Part shown: one piece after another, positions 46,947 through 54,556 of the stretch
Layout of the letters: each line of letters starts with the position of its first letter
How positions within the stretch are numbered: the stretch's first letter is position 1
Assembly (NCBI GenBank): GCA_944384895.1
Contig: CALWVB010000020.1
Span: 1 to 54,662, forward strand
Source: an uncultured Clostridia bacterium
GTDB taxonomy: Bacteria > Bacillota > Clostridia > Oscillospirales > Acutalibacteraceae
Length of the DNA stretch: 54,662 nucleotides
Direction: 5' to 3'
The notes under the pieces: generated by a model
What the model was told of the DNA's origin: nothing
Database searches by the model: none
The model's input: the letters and a program-made list of their open reading frames with translations, nothing else
Position numbers and translations under genes: made by a program

Positions 46947-47474
46947 TTACTCCACAGCGGACACGGTAATCGTTCCGCTTAAATTTTCAATATGCTCCGC
47001 ACCGGATACCGCCTTGCCCAGCTCATACAAGCTGTTGTTGGGGGTGCAGGATGCGTAAAACATCACGACATCTCCCCACGGTTCATAGTAGGAAAGCGAG
47101 CCGGGTTCCCCATCCGAAAACGGTGTGCCAGTGACATCCAGTTTTTCCGGGTAAAATGTCATCTCATTGTTGCTGAACGGCTCCACCTCGGTTGTAAGCG
47201 GCAGCTGCGCATACAACTCGTTGGCAGCCGTACTGTTGTTCAATTCATAAATAATCTCATATTGCTCTGATTTAACAGAAATTCTCATGACTGTTTCCTC
47301 CTGTTCCATTGAATCTACATCCTTTGTCGGTGATTCTGTCATTGTTTGCGACTCCGTTTCTGTCCCCGCGACATTTTGCTGTGGGGCGGTTCTGTCTGAC
47401 TCCGGAGCTGCTGTGCAGGCCGAGACGGCCAGAAACAGAAGAAATACGGAGGCAATGATGATAATATTTTTCAT
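46947..47474 (-). CDS. Lipoprotein with cyclophilin-like domain
   Basis: 175 residues. Signal peptide with lipobox AVSACT, a Thr/Glu/Ser-rich linker to about residue 60, then a cyclophilin-like domain (LYAQLPLTTEVEPFSNNEMTFYPEKLD ... PWGDVVMFYASCTPNNSLYELGKAV). It is the exported counterpart of the 118-residue protein two genes on, just as the operon has an exported and a cytoplasmic hydrolase. Confidence 0.8.
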   Translation of the reverse strand: MKNIIIIASVFLLFLAVSACTAAPESDRTAPQQNVAGTETESQTMTESPTKDVDSMEQEETVMRISVKSEQYEIIYELNNSTAANELYAQLPLTTEVEPFSNNEMTFYPEKLDVTGTPFSDGEPGSLSYYEPWGDVVMFYASCTPNNSLYELGKAVSGAEHIENLSGTITVSAVE

Positions 47475-47483
47475 GGTTCCTCC

Positions 47484-48425
47484 TTACTGCAGATTTTCAT
47501 GCAGAAAACGCTCGATTTCATCAAACGGGATCTTCGACGTATCATCATACAGATCCACATGGTTGCAGTCCGGTACAACGATCATCCGCTTTGGCTCCGC
47601 CGCCTTTTCAAATGCCACATCGCTGAAGAACCGGCTTTCTGCCTGTTCGCCAACAAGGAACAAAATTGGACGGGGAGAAATTTCTGCAATATGGTCGTTC
47701 AGCGCATAGTTCATAAAACTTAAATCAGAGGTCGTTGTAAAATTACCCAGTGCGCCCGGATGATGGCCGCGTTTTGTGGCATAGAACTCGAAAAACTCAC
47801 GATTCAGGCCCTGTACTTCATCCGGGATCATGGTCACAGGTTCTTCCGGGAACGAGGGGATATACTCCGGCTCTTTGTTTTCTGCGTCTTTCCAGCGCTG
47901 GAGTGAGAGCTGCTCCTTTTTCCTCTGAATCTGCTCCGGCGTCTGCCCCATACGGGCGGCGACGCTCATATCAAACATACTGGCTGTAATGACCGCTTTA
48001 ATGCGGGTGTCCATAGCTGCCGCAGAAAGGGAGAAGCCGCCGCTTCCGCAGATACCCAGAGCTGCAATTTTGTTCCGGTCTACATAGGGCAGAAGTCCCA
48101 AATAATCTACCCCGGCACTGATGTTCTCGCTGAACATATCCGGTGAAGATACATGGCGCGGTTCCCCGCCGGACTCACCCATATAGCAAGGGTCAAAAGT
48201 CAGAACGACAAATCCTCTTTTTGCCAGTTCATTGGCATAGACGGACGGCCCCTGCTCCTTCACACCGCCATAGGGCGCACCTACCACGATAGACGCATAT
48301 TTCTCCGTTTTGTCCATGTTCTTCATGGTGTAAAGATCGCCTGCAAGAGCAATGCCATAACGGTTGCCGTAGCGTACATGGGTTCTTTCAACATTTTCAT
48401 TGAGTTTGCAAATATAATTGCTCAT
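47484..48425 (-). CDS. Cytoplasmic alpha/beta hydrolase, paralogue of the lipoprotein hydrolase
   Basis: 313 residues without signal peptide. It has the same ordered motifs as its paralogue: NVERTHVRYGNRYGIALAGDLY, VGAPYGGVKEQGPSVYANEL, nucleophile in GICGSGGFSL, acid near EQAESRFFSDVAFE and His in DCNHVDLYDDTSKIPFDEIE. Dienelactone-hydrolase-like fold. The paired export/cytoplasm duplicates suggest the operon handles one substrate class on both sides of the membrane (inference). Confidence 0.88.
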   Translation of the reverse strand: MSNYICKLNENVERTHVRYGNRYGIALAGDLYTMKNMDKTEKYASIVVGAPYGGVKEQGPSVYANELAKRGFVVLTFDPCYMGESGGEPRHVSSPDMFSENISAGVDYLGLLPYVDRNKIAALGICGSGGFSLSAAAMDTRIKAVITASMFDMSVAARMGQTPEQIQRKKEQLSLQRWKDAENKEPEYIPSFPEEPVTMIPDEVQGLNREFFEFYATKRGHHPGALGNFTTTSDLSFMNYALNDHIAEISPRPILFLVGEQAESRFFSDVAFEKAAEPKRMIVVPDCNHVDLYDDTSKIPFDEIERFLHENLQ

Positions 48426-48458
48426 AGTATGAGCCTCCTATCATAAAATCTGGTAACA

Positions 48459-49319
48459 TTACGCGCTGGCTTTGCACGAGTAGCAGGAGCTTACAATCAC
48501 CTGCCCGTGGGCCCGTGGATCGTCTCGAATAATTTTACCAACGGCAGGAACCAGGATGGTACCTCTTTTGGGGTTTTTAATACTTGCTACTGGCTTAGTG
48601 ATCGTGGCCTCTACTTCAGATTTTTCAAAGGCAAGGTCACAGTCAATCATTTCACAGTGGATCAGTTTCAGATTGGTGCAATAGCAGAAAGGCTGTGTTC
48701 CGATGATCTTGCAATTTTCGAGGGTCAGACCATTGGAATACCATGCCAGATATTCGCCTTTGATGACGCTGTTCCGTATTGTGATATTTTCCCCATGCCA
48801 GAAAGCATCCTTTGTCTCAAACGTACAGTTTTCAAACATGGCGTTTTTAATGTACTGGAATGAGTATTTGCCCTGAAGCGTTACATTGCGGAATGTCAGG
48901 TCTTCGGAACGCATCATAAAGTACTCGCTTACTGCTTTGGTATCCTCCATGAATATCCTGCGTGTTGACCAACCAAACTCCGGTGAAAGAATATCGCTGC
49001 CTCTGATGCTTACGTCACTGCATTCCCGCAGCGCCTTGATTCCATGGAGCTTTGTGTCGCTAATCGTAATGTCGCTGGAATACCATAATGCAGCGCGGCA
49101 CAAGTCCGTCAGCTCGCAGCCAGTAATTTTTAGCTCATGGTCGTGCCAGAAAGGATAACGCAGATTAAAGAAGCTGTTTTGAACCGTAATGCGGGAGCTT
49201 TCTTTCAACGCGCTTTCCCCATCATTAGGGCCATCAAAGGTACAGTTTGAAATGACCAAATCTCTGCTGCCATACAGCGCCCGCTCCTCGTCAAACGTCT
49301 GACTTGAAATATTCGTCAC
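48459..49319 (-). CDS. DUF3737 family right-handed beta-helix protein
   Basis: 286 residues starting at GTG with AAAGGAG upstream. The sequence is a chain of short beta-helix rungs (LVISNCTFDGPNDGESALKE, ITVQNSFFNLRYPFWHDH, ENCTFETKDAFWHGENITI, GLTLENCKIIGTQPFCYCTN), as in DUF3737. It ends with a Cys pair, SSCYSCKASA. Biochemical role unknown. First gene of the cargo operon, next to the divergent LysR gene. Confidence 0.85.
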   Translation of the reverse strand: MTNISSQTFDEERALYGSRDLVISNCTFDGPNDGESALKESSRITVQNSFFNLRYPFWHDHELKITGCELTDLCRAALWYSSDITISDTKLHGIKALRECSDVSIRGSDILSPEFGWSTRRIFMEDTKAVSEYFMMRSEDLTFRNVTLQGKYSFQYIKNAMFENCTFETKDAFWHGENITIRNSVIKGEYLAWYSNGLTLENCKIIGTQPFCYCTNLKLIHCEMIDCDLAFEKSEVEATITKPVASIKNPKRGTILVPAVGKIIRDDPRAHGQVIVSSCYSCKASA

Positions 49320-49363
49320 ACTTGTTCTCTCCTTTCTATCTCGGTGTTTTTCCTTACATTTAC

Positions 49364-49434
49364 AGTATAGGGTACTGTCTCACATATTGCAAACAGCTAT
49401 TAAGAATGGTTAATCATAGTTTACAAGAATGATT
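49364..49434 (-). promoter_or_regulatory. Cargo-operon promoter with LysR-type operator
   Basis: On the minus strand TTGCAA (49387-49392), 17 bases, TATACT (49364-49369). Upstream lies AATCAT-N11-ATGATT (49412-49434), the classic T-N11-A dyad of LysR regulators, centred about 65 bases before the expected transcription start, where activating LysR proteins bind. It also overlaps the LysR gene's own promoter region. Confidence 0.75.
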
Positions 49435-49476
49435 TTGCGTGCTATTATAGGGATGTCAAAGGGAGGAAGGCAGACT

Positions 49477-50346
49477 ATGATTGAAACAAGATTGCTGCAA
49501 TATTTTTTGACAGTTGCGCAGGAGTTAAATATTACAAAAGCAGCACAAGCTCTGTATATTACCCAGCCTACGCTGTCCAAACAAATGATAGAATTGGAGC
49601 AGCAGTTGGGAAAGCAGTTATTTATCCGGGGAAAGCGAAAACTAACGCTGACCGAAGAAGGGGAATATTTGCGTGACCGCGCAAGGGAGATTTTAGAGCT
49701 GCTGGACAACACAGAGGCTGCGTTCCATACGCAGGAGCAGACACTTCGGGGACATATTACCATCGGCTGCGGGGAGACCATTGCTATGGATCAAATTGCA
49801 AAAATTCTGGCGGAATTTCATAAACGCCATCCCAATGTGCAGCTTCACACCCATAGCGGCGATGCGGATATGATATTGGAACGTCTGGACAAGGGACTTG
49901 TGGATATGGGACTCCTGTTAGGGCCGATGCGTCAGGAAAAATATGATTATATGAATATTCACACGAAAGATGTTTACGGACTTCTAATGCCTATTGATTG
50001 CGAGCTGGCCCAGCAGGAGGCGGTGAATATAGACCAGCTGAAATCCCTGCCCATGATTATGGCAGAGCAGACGTTTTCCGGGCATCAGGATTTGGAGTGG
50101 TTTGGCGCGGATCATTCCGTTCTCAACGTGGTGGCTACCTACAATCTGATCTACAATGCTACATTTCTTGTGGAACATGGTATTGGTTATGCCCTTTGTC
50201 TGGATCGGCTGGTAAACACACAAGGAAGGAATCTGACTTTTCGCCCCATCACGCCGGAACTTTCGGTGGATTTGTATATTGTTACAAAAAAATATCAAAC
50301 ATTTTCTCCGGCAGTAAAAGCATTTTTGGAAAAACTAAAGCGATGA
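49477..50346 (+). CDS. LysR-family transcriptional regulator
   Basis: 289 residues from MIETRLLQYFLTVAQEL, with GGGAGGAAGG upstream; the ORF extends to 49429, but this is the family start. The N-terminal winged helix (NITKAAQALYITQPTLSKQMIELEQQLGKQLFIRGKRKLTLTEEG) and the periplasmic-binding-fold effector domain (HITIGCGETIAMDQIAKILAEFHKRHPNV onward) are both complete. Divergent from the hydrolase/AKR operon, with a matching dyad between them; it is almost certainly that operon's regulator. The effector is unknown. Confidence 0.93.
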   Translation: MIETRLLQYFLTVAQELNITKAAQALYITQPTLSKQMIELEQQLGKQLFIRGKRKLTLTEEGEYLRDRAREILELLDNTEAAFHTQEQTLRGHITIGCGETIAMDQIAKILAEFHKRHPNVQLHTHSGDADMILERLDKGLVDMGLLLGPMRQEKYDYMNIHTKDVYGLLMPIDCELAQQEAVNIDQLKSLPMIMAEQTFSGHQDLEWFGADHSVLNVVATYNLIYNATFLVEHGIGYALCLDRLVNTQGRNLTFRPITPELSVDLYIVTKKYQTFSPAVKAFLEKLKR

Positions 50347-50437
50347 TCCTATAATTTTTCAAATTTATTTGTTGGACTTGCTTTTCCATGGGCGGTGTGT
50401 AAACAATCACCCGCATCAAACGTATCTTTAGGGATGT

Positions 50438-50548
50438 CTACACCATGTTCCTTGACGGCTGCCGGGAACCACTCTCCCACTTGACATAAATACTTAAGCT
50501 AATGCCAGCCTTCTCTGCAAAATCCACTTGATTGAATCCGTATTTTTT
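50438..50548 (-). pseudogene. Fragment of an XRE helix-turn-helix gene
   Basis: 36 codons reading KKYGFNQVDFAEKAGISLSI then YVKWESGSRQPS, a typical XRE helix-turn-helix, with stops on both sides (TAG at each end) and no start. No further domain could be joined in other frames with confidence. The surrounding gene-free stretch 50347-50994 holds only this and the terminator at 50788. Confidence 0.6.
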
Positions 50549-50787
50549 CTAACAGTACGAATCCAATCACTATAGAGAAAACCATCAGCAAAAGTGCTGT
50601 GGGTACAGTGCCGATATGTTCTGCTAATTCCCGTGCAGTCAAGAAAATAATTATCCATGTCATATTAACAAGCGTATGCATTTTTAGAATATTGTATTGC
50701 TAAATGGGTTTAAGGCGGCTTCTGACGAGATTTACTGTTTTATGACTATGGAAATACAAACAGTCTGCGCGCTAAGATGATACAGAA

Positions 50788-50824
50788 AAACCGGAGAAAG
50801 CAATTTTGCTTTCTCCGGTTTATT
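50788..50824. terminator. Strong hairpin terminator in the island
   Basis: AAACCGGAGAAAGCAA and TTGCTTTCTCCGGTTT are perfect 16-base arms, with TTTATTCTATTTT after them on the plus strand. It lies 440 bases after lysR, so it may have belonged to a lost gene. Confidence 0.85.
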
Positions 50825-50994
50825 CTATTTTATGCTGATTTTCTTTCTCTTGGCTCTTAAAAATTTGATTATCAGGCCATCTGCTGCGTCGGTGTACCGC
50901 CCCTCTCAGTACAATTTTTCCCAAAACCAAATCAGATTTTGAAGCATTAATCTGCATTCGCCGTCTGAAAGATTGAGACGATATTTCTTTTCTC

Positions 50995-51366
50995 TCATAT
51001 CAAAATCACCTCATTGTTTACGATCTCTGCGGCTCGGTTACGGATGTTGTTCATCTTTTGTACCCATTCCATAGGAGTGCTGGCTTTCAGCTTTTCCGTA
51101 ATATTTTCCTGTTTGGCAAGTGACTTTACAAGGAACTGAAACATATGCTCGGTTTGTTGGTCTACCTCCGCCAGATGTTCGTCCAGCTTTCCGGCAGTCA
51201 ACAGATTGTAATACCAAATACGGTGATTTTGCTTTAAGTATCGCTGATATCGTTGCCCCCATACAACGATGTTAATCTCCTTTTAAGGTGGTAATTGTAG
51301 GTTTGGAAACTCGTAATCACCTTGTCTTTGATAAATTCCGCCTAATTCTTTATAAATGCTTTTCAT
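50995..51366 (-). pseudogene. tnpV: TnpV-like transposon protein, one in-frame stop
   Basis: A single frame of 124 codons from ATG 51366 reads MKSIYKELGGIYQRQGDYEF, PNLQLPP, then TAA, then KEINIVVWGQRYQRYLKQN, LLTAGKLDEHLAEVDQQ and ends EWVQKMNNIRNRAAEIVNNE. This is the TnpV pattern (LP.EKE...GVWGQR...LL.SGKL...MNNIRA.AEEI). The stop replaces what is normally Glu (GAA to TAA). It marks the right end of the island. Confidence 0.85.
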
Positions 51367-51642
51367 CTGTATAACCTCTGTATTTTATGGTGCTTTCATT
51401 TTACAGAAGATTTTTAGGGAAAACCAATGTGCCAATTGTACCTTCGCCGATGTATAGAAAAAGAGTGCGAACATTTCGATTAATACTCTTGTTTCTATCC
51501 TGCAATGCCGATTCTGTGTGTTTTTTAGGATACTGTCTTATACACACTCAGCAAACTCCTTCCGGTTTATATTTTTATGTGATTTTTATACTTTAAATAA
51601 ATTAAAAGATGAGTTTTGTATAAATAAAATATAAAGAAATGC

Positions 51643-51692
51643 TTGACAATGATCTGATTTCGGACTATAATACACTTTGTCCGTATTCGGAC
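51643..51692 (+). promoter_or_regulatory. Perfect sigma-A promoter with overlapping palindromic operator
   Basis: TTGACA (51643), 17 bases, TATAAT (51666). GTCCG-TATT-CGGAC (51679-51692) is a perfect palindrome at the expected start of transcription, and a further CGGAC (51661) lies in the spacer. A repressor bound there would block the promoter. The next ORF (marR) is about 520 bases downstream, and cloverleaf copy 6 lies in between, so the first transcribed structure would be that element. Confidence 0.75.
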
Positions 51693-51844
51693 TTAAATAG
51701 TATTGTTATTGAAAAAATATAAAAAACCTATCAAGGTTTAATTATCAGTTTTTATAAAAAAATAATGTAAACAGTACAGCAAAAATATTTGAAAAAATAA
51801 GTCTAATAAAAATAGAATGCAGCAAAGTGAAAATATAGAGTAAT

Positions 51845-52018
51845 GGGGGCGCCTGTGCAGCGCATCTTTTAGATGCGCTTAAAAGCAAAATAATATCCGA
51901 TGAAGCAGACAGGTTAAGAATAAAAAATAGATATTGTTTTAATAACAGAAGCTTATTTCAGAAAAATTATTTTGCATAGAGCCGCCATATTTTATATGGC
52001 GGCACACAGGCGCCCCCC
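51845..52018. repeat. Cloverleaf inverted-repeat element, copy 6 (orientation A)
   Basis: In the gene-free stretch 51573-52192. Outer arms GGGGGCGCCTGTG/CACAGGCGCCCCC carry a paired C-to-T and G-to-A change. Hairpin A is AGCGCATCT-TTT-AGATGCGCT, the inner stem GCAAAATAAT/ATTATTTTGC, hairpin B GCCGCCATAT-TTT-ATATGGCGGC, with AA-to-CG changes matched by TT-to-CG on the other arm. The loop is about 85 bases. The right flank AATTTAAGGTAACGTTATC, read in reverse, resembles the left flank of copy 3 (CGTTACCTAAAG). Confidence 0.9.
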
Positions 52019-52192
52019 AATTTAAGGTAACGTTATCTAGAGATGATTATATATAATATAAATTTTATATACTTAAGTTTTATTTATACTACCTATTTGA
52101 AGCTATTGGATAATTCAGACTAATATAGATTAAACAATAAATATAAAAAGCAATAATTTATGTTTATATTTAATATGGAAAGGAATATTATT

Positions 52193-52657
52193 ATGAATAC
52201 TCAGCTATCGTATCAGTTAGAGTTATTAAATCAAAATGACAAAATGTTAAATGATTTGTATCATAATTATGCATCAAGCTTAAATTTATCTGATACAGCT
52301 TTATGGATTATATATATAGCATGGATTCAAGAAGATGGATGTACTCAGAAAGATATATGTGAGATATGGTCTTATACTAAACAGACTATAAATACAGCTT
52401 TAAAAAATCTTGAAAAGCAAGGTTATATTAAATTAATCCCTATGCCGGAAAACCGAAAAAGCAAGAAAATTTTATTTACTGATACAGGAAAGATATTTGC
52501 CAAAAAGGTTATCACACCTTTATTAGAAGCAGAAACAGTTTCTTTTGGTAAATTAACTGAAAAAGAACGTAATGATCTGGTATTTTTATCTCAAAAAAGA
52601 ACAATGCTTTTTGAAAAAGAGATTGAAAAAACTATAGCTGCTATATCTAAAGAATAA
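52193..52657 (+). CDS. MarR-family transcriptional regulator
   Basis: 154 residues from MNTQLSYQLELL, with GGAAAGGA eight bases upstream; the ORF could run from 52160, but without a site. A winged helix-turn-helix core (LSDTALWIIYIAWIQEDGCTQKDICEIWSYTKQTINTALKNLEKQGYI ... RKSKKILFTDTGK) is flanked by the dimer helices. MarR proteins next to MATE pumps (compare MepR-MepA) usually repress the pump and respond to its substrates; this is likely here. Confidence 0.9.
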   Translation: MNTQLSYQLELLNQNDKMLNDLYHNYASSLNLSDTALWIIYIAWIQEDGCTQKDICEIWSYTKQTINTALKNLEKQGYIKLIPMPENRKSKKILFTDTGKIFAKKVITPLLEAETVSFGKLTEKERNDLVFLSQKRTMLFEKEIEKTIAAISKE

Positions 52658-52865
52658 TAAAATTAATATTAAGGGTGTAAAATCTGTATAATAAAATCTA
52701 TATAATCTTAATCACATAATACCTAAAATTTAATAAAATAAAACTATAGCTGTAATTATAATAAGAAAATAAATTAAATTGTATAAAGACATTTTATAAA
52801 ACGATTATGGTAAGTTATAACATAGTTAAATTTTAACACTATAATCAAGAAAGTTATCATGTACA

Positions 52866-52919
52866 CCCGGTAATTATTAGAAAACATAAATGCTTTCTAA
52901 ATATAATCGGGCGTTTTTT
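52866..52919 (+). terminator. Terminator between marR and the MATE gene
   Basis: CCCGGTAATTATTAGAAA and TTTCTAAATATAATCGGG form a long stem with small mismatches, followed by CGTTTTTT. The gap 52658-53084 shows nothing else beyond AT-rich sequence. Confidence 0.8.
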
Positions 52920-53084
52920 ATAGGATAATAGTGAAATAATTTATAAAAGGCTTATTATAATAAAAAACAATTTAATTCTATGATACATATAAAATTTAAA
53001 TTAGTGAGTATTACAAATTATTTAATTAATAAATAATATTAAGGCACATATAAGCCGGAAAATATAAGCGAAAGGAAAAAATAC

Positions 53085-54428
53085 ATGAATTCTACAACTC
53101 TATTTTCCAAGACATCGCCATTAAAGCTTTTCTTTATAGCTTCTATACCAGGGGCGATTAGTATGCTGGCTTCAGCGTTATATCAAACTATTGACGGTGT
53201 ATTCGTAGGACATTTTTTAGGAAAAACAGCTTTTGCAGCAATAAATCTTGCAATGCCGTTTGTTATCATAAATTTTTCATTAGCAGATTTAATAGGCGTT
53301 GGTTCTGCTGTTCCAATTTCTATTTGTTTAGGCAAAAAACAGACAAAAGAAGCTAATAATATTTTTACCTGCGCTAGTATCATGATTATAGGTACTGGTA
53401 TAATTATCGGTGGAATTTTATTTGCAGTAGCTCCTTTATTAATTAAATTAATGGGAGCTCAAGGGGAATTTGCTGCATTAGCAGTACAATATTTAAGGGT
53501 ATATGCTATATGTGCTCCTGTAACGACAATTATATTCGCTGTGGATAACTTTCTCCGTATTTGTGGAATAATCCGGGGAAGCATGCTTCTGAATATATTG
53601 ATGTCTGTATTGAGCGCTGCTTTAGAATTTTTATTTTTAGCTGTATTTAATTGGGGAATATGGGCTGCAGCTTTAGCTACATGTACAGGTATGTTTATAT
53701 GCGCATTTATAGCTTTTATTCCATTTTTTAGAGGAAAAACATTGCTGCGCTTTTGTAGGCCGCATTTTCATTTAGGTATGATAAAACAAATTGTAGCCTG
53801 TGGAAGTCCCAATTTTTTAAATAATATAGCAGGCAGAATAACTTCTATTATAATGAATTTTATATTGGTGCGTATGGGAGGAGAAATAGCGGTTTCTGTT
53901 TATGGTATTTTGATGTATGTAGAAGGATTTATTCAGCCTCTTCTTTATGGTATGTGTGATTCTTTACAGCCAGCAGTTGGTTTTAACTGGGGAGCTGGAA
54001 AACTATCAAGAGTTAGAGCTATTGAAAAATGCTGTTTTTTTGCAAGCGGTATAGTATCATTGCTGGCAGTTATTGTAATTGTTTTATTTCCGGAACAAAT
54101 TACTAATTTATTTATGACTGATGCAGGAAAAGATATTATGAATATTTCAGTAGGAGCATTATATTTATTTAGTCTTACATATGTAACGCGTTGGTTTTCT
54201 TTTGCTACGCAGAGTTATATGCTTGCCATTGAAAAACCATTGCCAGCTTCTATTATTTCTGTAGCAACTGCATTGGTTTTCCCTGTACTGCTTATCGCTA
54301 TACTGTGGCCGCTAGGTCTTACAGGTATCTGGCTGAATTTTGCGTCAACTGCATTACTTGCTGCAATTTTATCAGGAGTTATTCTGCTAAAATTAAGACG
54401 TGAATTAATTAAACCAGATTTAAAATAA
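53085..54428 (+). CDS. MATE-family multidrug efflux pump
   Basis: 447 residues with twelve hydrophobic segments, the MATE length and layout. The N-terminal lobe opens PLKLFFIASIPGAISMLASALYQTIDGVFVGHFLG, and the second lobe repeats the pattern from PNFLNNIAGRITSIIMNFILVRMGG. Exports drugs or metabolites in exchange for Na+ or H+. GAAAGGA precedes the ATG. Together with the MarR gene upstream it forms a regulator-pump pair, though a terminator separates them; the pump should have its own promoter in the gap. Confidence 0.92.
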   Translation: MNSTTLFSKTSPLKLFFIASIPGAISMLASALYQTIDGVFVGHFLGKTAFAAINLAMPFVIINFSLADLIGVGSAVPISICLGKKQTKEANNIFTCASIMIIGTGIIIGGILFAVAPLLIKLMGAQGEFAALAVQYLRVYAICAPVTTIIFAVDNFLRICGIIRGSMLLNILMSVLSAALEFLFLAVFNWGIWAAALATCTGMFICAFIAFIPFFRGKTLLRFCRPHFHLGMIKQIVACGSPNFLNNIAGRITSIIMNFILVRMGGEIAVSVYGILMYVEGFIQPLLYGMCDSLQPAVGFNWGAGKLSRVRAIEKCCFFASGIVSLLAVIVIVLFPEQITNLFMTDAGKDIMNISVGALYLFSLTYVTRWFSFATQSYMLAIEKPLPASIISVATALVFPVLLIAILWPLGLTGIWLNFASTALLAAILSGVILLKLRRELIKPDLK

Positions 54429-54511
54429 TATACAACTATTTGATTATTTAAAAATATGTCATCAGATACATATATAAAAATAAATAATTTTTTAATAATT
54501 AAGTATTAAAA

Positions 54512-54556
54512 AAACAAACTAGGAGATTTTTTTATAAATCTCCTAGTTTGTTTATT
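54512..54556 (+). terminator. Terminator after the MATE gene
   Basis: AAACAAACTAGGAGATTT and AAATCTCCTAGTTTGTTT are perfect 18-base arms, followed by ATT. From here to the end of the window nothing more is recognised. Confidence 0.88.

Larger units (their letters stand above)
39301..51572. mobile_element. Decayed Tn4451/TnpX-type island carrying a redox and hydrolase operon
   Basis: The base composition changes sharply after trpS and returns at about 51.6 kb. The block carries a large serine recombinase, TnpW, a ParB-like protein, a winged-helix regulator and TnpV, the hallmark set of Tn4451-like mobilizable transposons, around a cargo operon. A perfect 13-bp inverted repeat ATATAAACCGGAA / TTCCGGTTTATAT (39301-39313 and 51560-51572) coincides with both composition edges. 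The recombinase, ParB and TnpV each have at least one premature stop, so the island is probably no longer able to move itself. Exact ends are inferred. Confidence 0.75.

Noticed and set aside
48507..48863. Long plus-strand ORFs opposite the cargo operon (also near 44039, 44789 and 46012)
   Set aside because: They mirror well-supported minus-strand genes and have no domains; the GC-richer codons leave the antisense frame open.
50499..50681. 60-residue hydrophobic ORF on the minus strand
   Set aside because: It overlaps the XRE fragment in another frame and has no ribosome site; at most a membrane-protein remnant.
51387..51596. 69-residue plus-strand ORF at the right island end
   Set aside because: No ribosome site, odd composition, and it crosses the presumed island end.
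39244..51604. 13-base direct repeat TTTAAATAAATTA outside both island ends (39244 and 51592) as a target duplication
   Set aside because: Pure AT sequence in an AT-rich genome, at unequal distances from the inverted repeats (about 44 and 19 bases); serine recombinases do not leave long duplications.
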